Positions 63,126-64,000 of a stretch of 64,000 bases of DNA are shown one piece after another. The first letter of the stretch is position 1; each line of letters starts with the position of its first letter. The notes beneath the pieces are model-generated. The model made no database searches and was not told where the DNA came from. It was given only the letters and a program-made list of their open reading frames with translations. Source of the stretch: Amanita rubescens (taxonomy: Eukaryota; Basidiomycota; Agaricomycetes; Agaricales; Amanitaceae); assembly GCA_015039365.1 (NCBI GenBank), contig WION01000110.1:62001-126000 (forward strand), read 5' to 3'. The position numbers and the translations under genes were made by a program.

Positions 63126-64000
63126 TTACATCCTGTCAAAAAAATACATACATAGAGCAGCTTTTCAGAAATATTTGCAATGTTACTCACATACTATAAG
63201 CCATGGGTTACAATCTTTTGAACCACTAAAGCAGTTGACATGCTGCTAACCTTCTACATTTATTTGAACAGATGTGATGAGACTGTTATTTCCAAAAATT
63301 GCAATATTACTCACAATCTGTAGTATTTTCTTGTGTCCAAATTGTCTTGCAGAAGAGTGGCCAGCATCACTCACTTCCTTTCAGAATGGAATTAGCACAT
63401 TGAGTTGGGAGGAAAAAAACATTATCACTGACTCTCTTTTACCATAGTATTTTATATAATGAGCCCACATCTCAAAAAAGTATCACATACATACATCCTA
63501 TTTGTTTTGAATTGTGTGAAGAGGCTTTGAAAATGAGAAATATTACTGTCTGTTATTTTTGGACAAGATGTAATGTTTATAAGCAAACAGAAAGGAAATG
63601 TTGCTTACTTCCTGTTATTAATCCAATGAGGTCTTTTGAGACTTTAGACTACCATATGTCACCAACTTTCTATTGTCCATGGAGTTGTGTCTGATACACT
63701 TCAACCTCAAAGTTGCTTACTTTCTTTAAGCAGGTCAGATGTGGTGTGAGGCTGTGTTTTATCACCCACTCCCTGTCCATGAGAGACTGGAGTGACAAGT
63801 CTGCTTACAATGATAGATTGACTCACTTTCTATTGGTCATGTAAATTGTAATGCATCATGGAAAATCAAATTGAGTGATGGCACTCACTTCCTGTAGATT
63901 ATGGGACAAGACTGCTGATCACAAAGAAAGCATTGCTCACAAACTGTTGTCATGAGACATTACTATATCAGATCTATGCTAGTTTAATATCACTTACCCA
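63126..64000. repeat. Degenerate continuation of the minisatellite
   Basis: The cactcac...ctgttggtcat pattern recurs with growing divergence (for example near 63190, 63300, 63370, 63600, 63760, 63830, 63890) up to the window end. No gene recognised. Confidence 0.6.

Overview
The window comes from a fungus, most likely an agaricomycete basidiomycete. The host genes have many short GT-AG introns (about 50-60 nt). They include fungal families such as a CBM1-linked GDSL esterase, an OPT transporter and an F-box/LRR protein. The mobile elements (chromodomain gypsy, copia, hAT, DUF6589 and RecQ fragments) are also those of Agaricomycetes. No rRNA, tRNA or CRISPR array was recognised.

The left 60% (about 1-38.7 kb) is a nest of transposons whose borders can be fixed by target-site duplications (TSDs). 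At 1-4.4 kb lie a broken copia RT with a copia LTR and a gypsy remnant (minus strand) split by a short hAT element (2266-3479). A gene-poor hAT element, hAT-A (4438-38186, 8-bp TSD atcaggct), encloses nearly everything after that. Inside hAT-A are (i) a gag-only LTR element, copy 1 (4769-10413), carrying a solo LTR and a whole second copy; (ii) a copia solo LTR (10639-11344); and (iii) an autonomous-looking hAT-B (11410-36786, TSD atcactcc) with a minus-strand transposase gene. hAT-B is interrupted by two chromoviruses, G1 (12076-25610, TSD gcgtt) and G2 (26760-35067, TSD tctgc). G1 is itself interrupted by a 100-bp-TIR element (19652-24680) carrying RecQ-helicase and DUF6589 fragments, and that element holds a third gag-only copy (19780-22405). 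The deepest path has five levels. Removing each insert plus one TSD copy restores the host reading frame in the three junctions I could test.

Both chromoviruses have gag without an early AUG, pol in the -1 frame after a heptamer next to the gag stop, a PBS complementary to their own LTR just downstream of a TATA box (self-priming), a C-terminal chromodomain, and extra open frame(s) after pol. G1 reads YIDN instead of YxDD in RT; G2 has YMDD.

The right part (38.7-57.6 kb) is ordinary host DNA: a CBM1/GDSL esterase (minus), ketopantoate hydroxymethyltransferase (minus), a basic nuclear-type protein (plus), an F-box/LRR protein (minus), an agaricomycete multi-exon protein (minus), diphthine synthase DPH5 (plus) and an OPT transporter (minus). 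From 57.6 kb on I see only gene remnants, and from about 61.4 kb a large minisatellite with a unit of about 65 bp that fades towards the window end. Exon borders were assigned by eye from splice signals and protein motifs.
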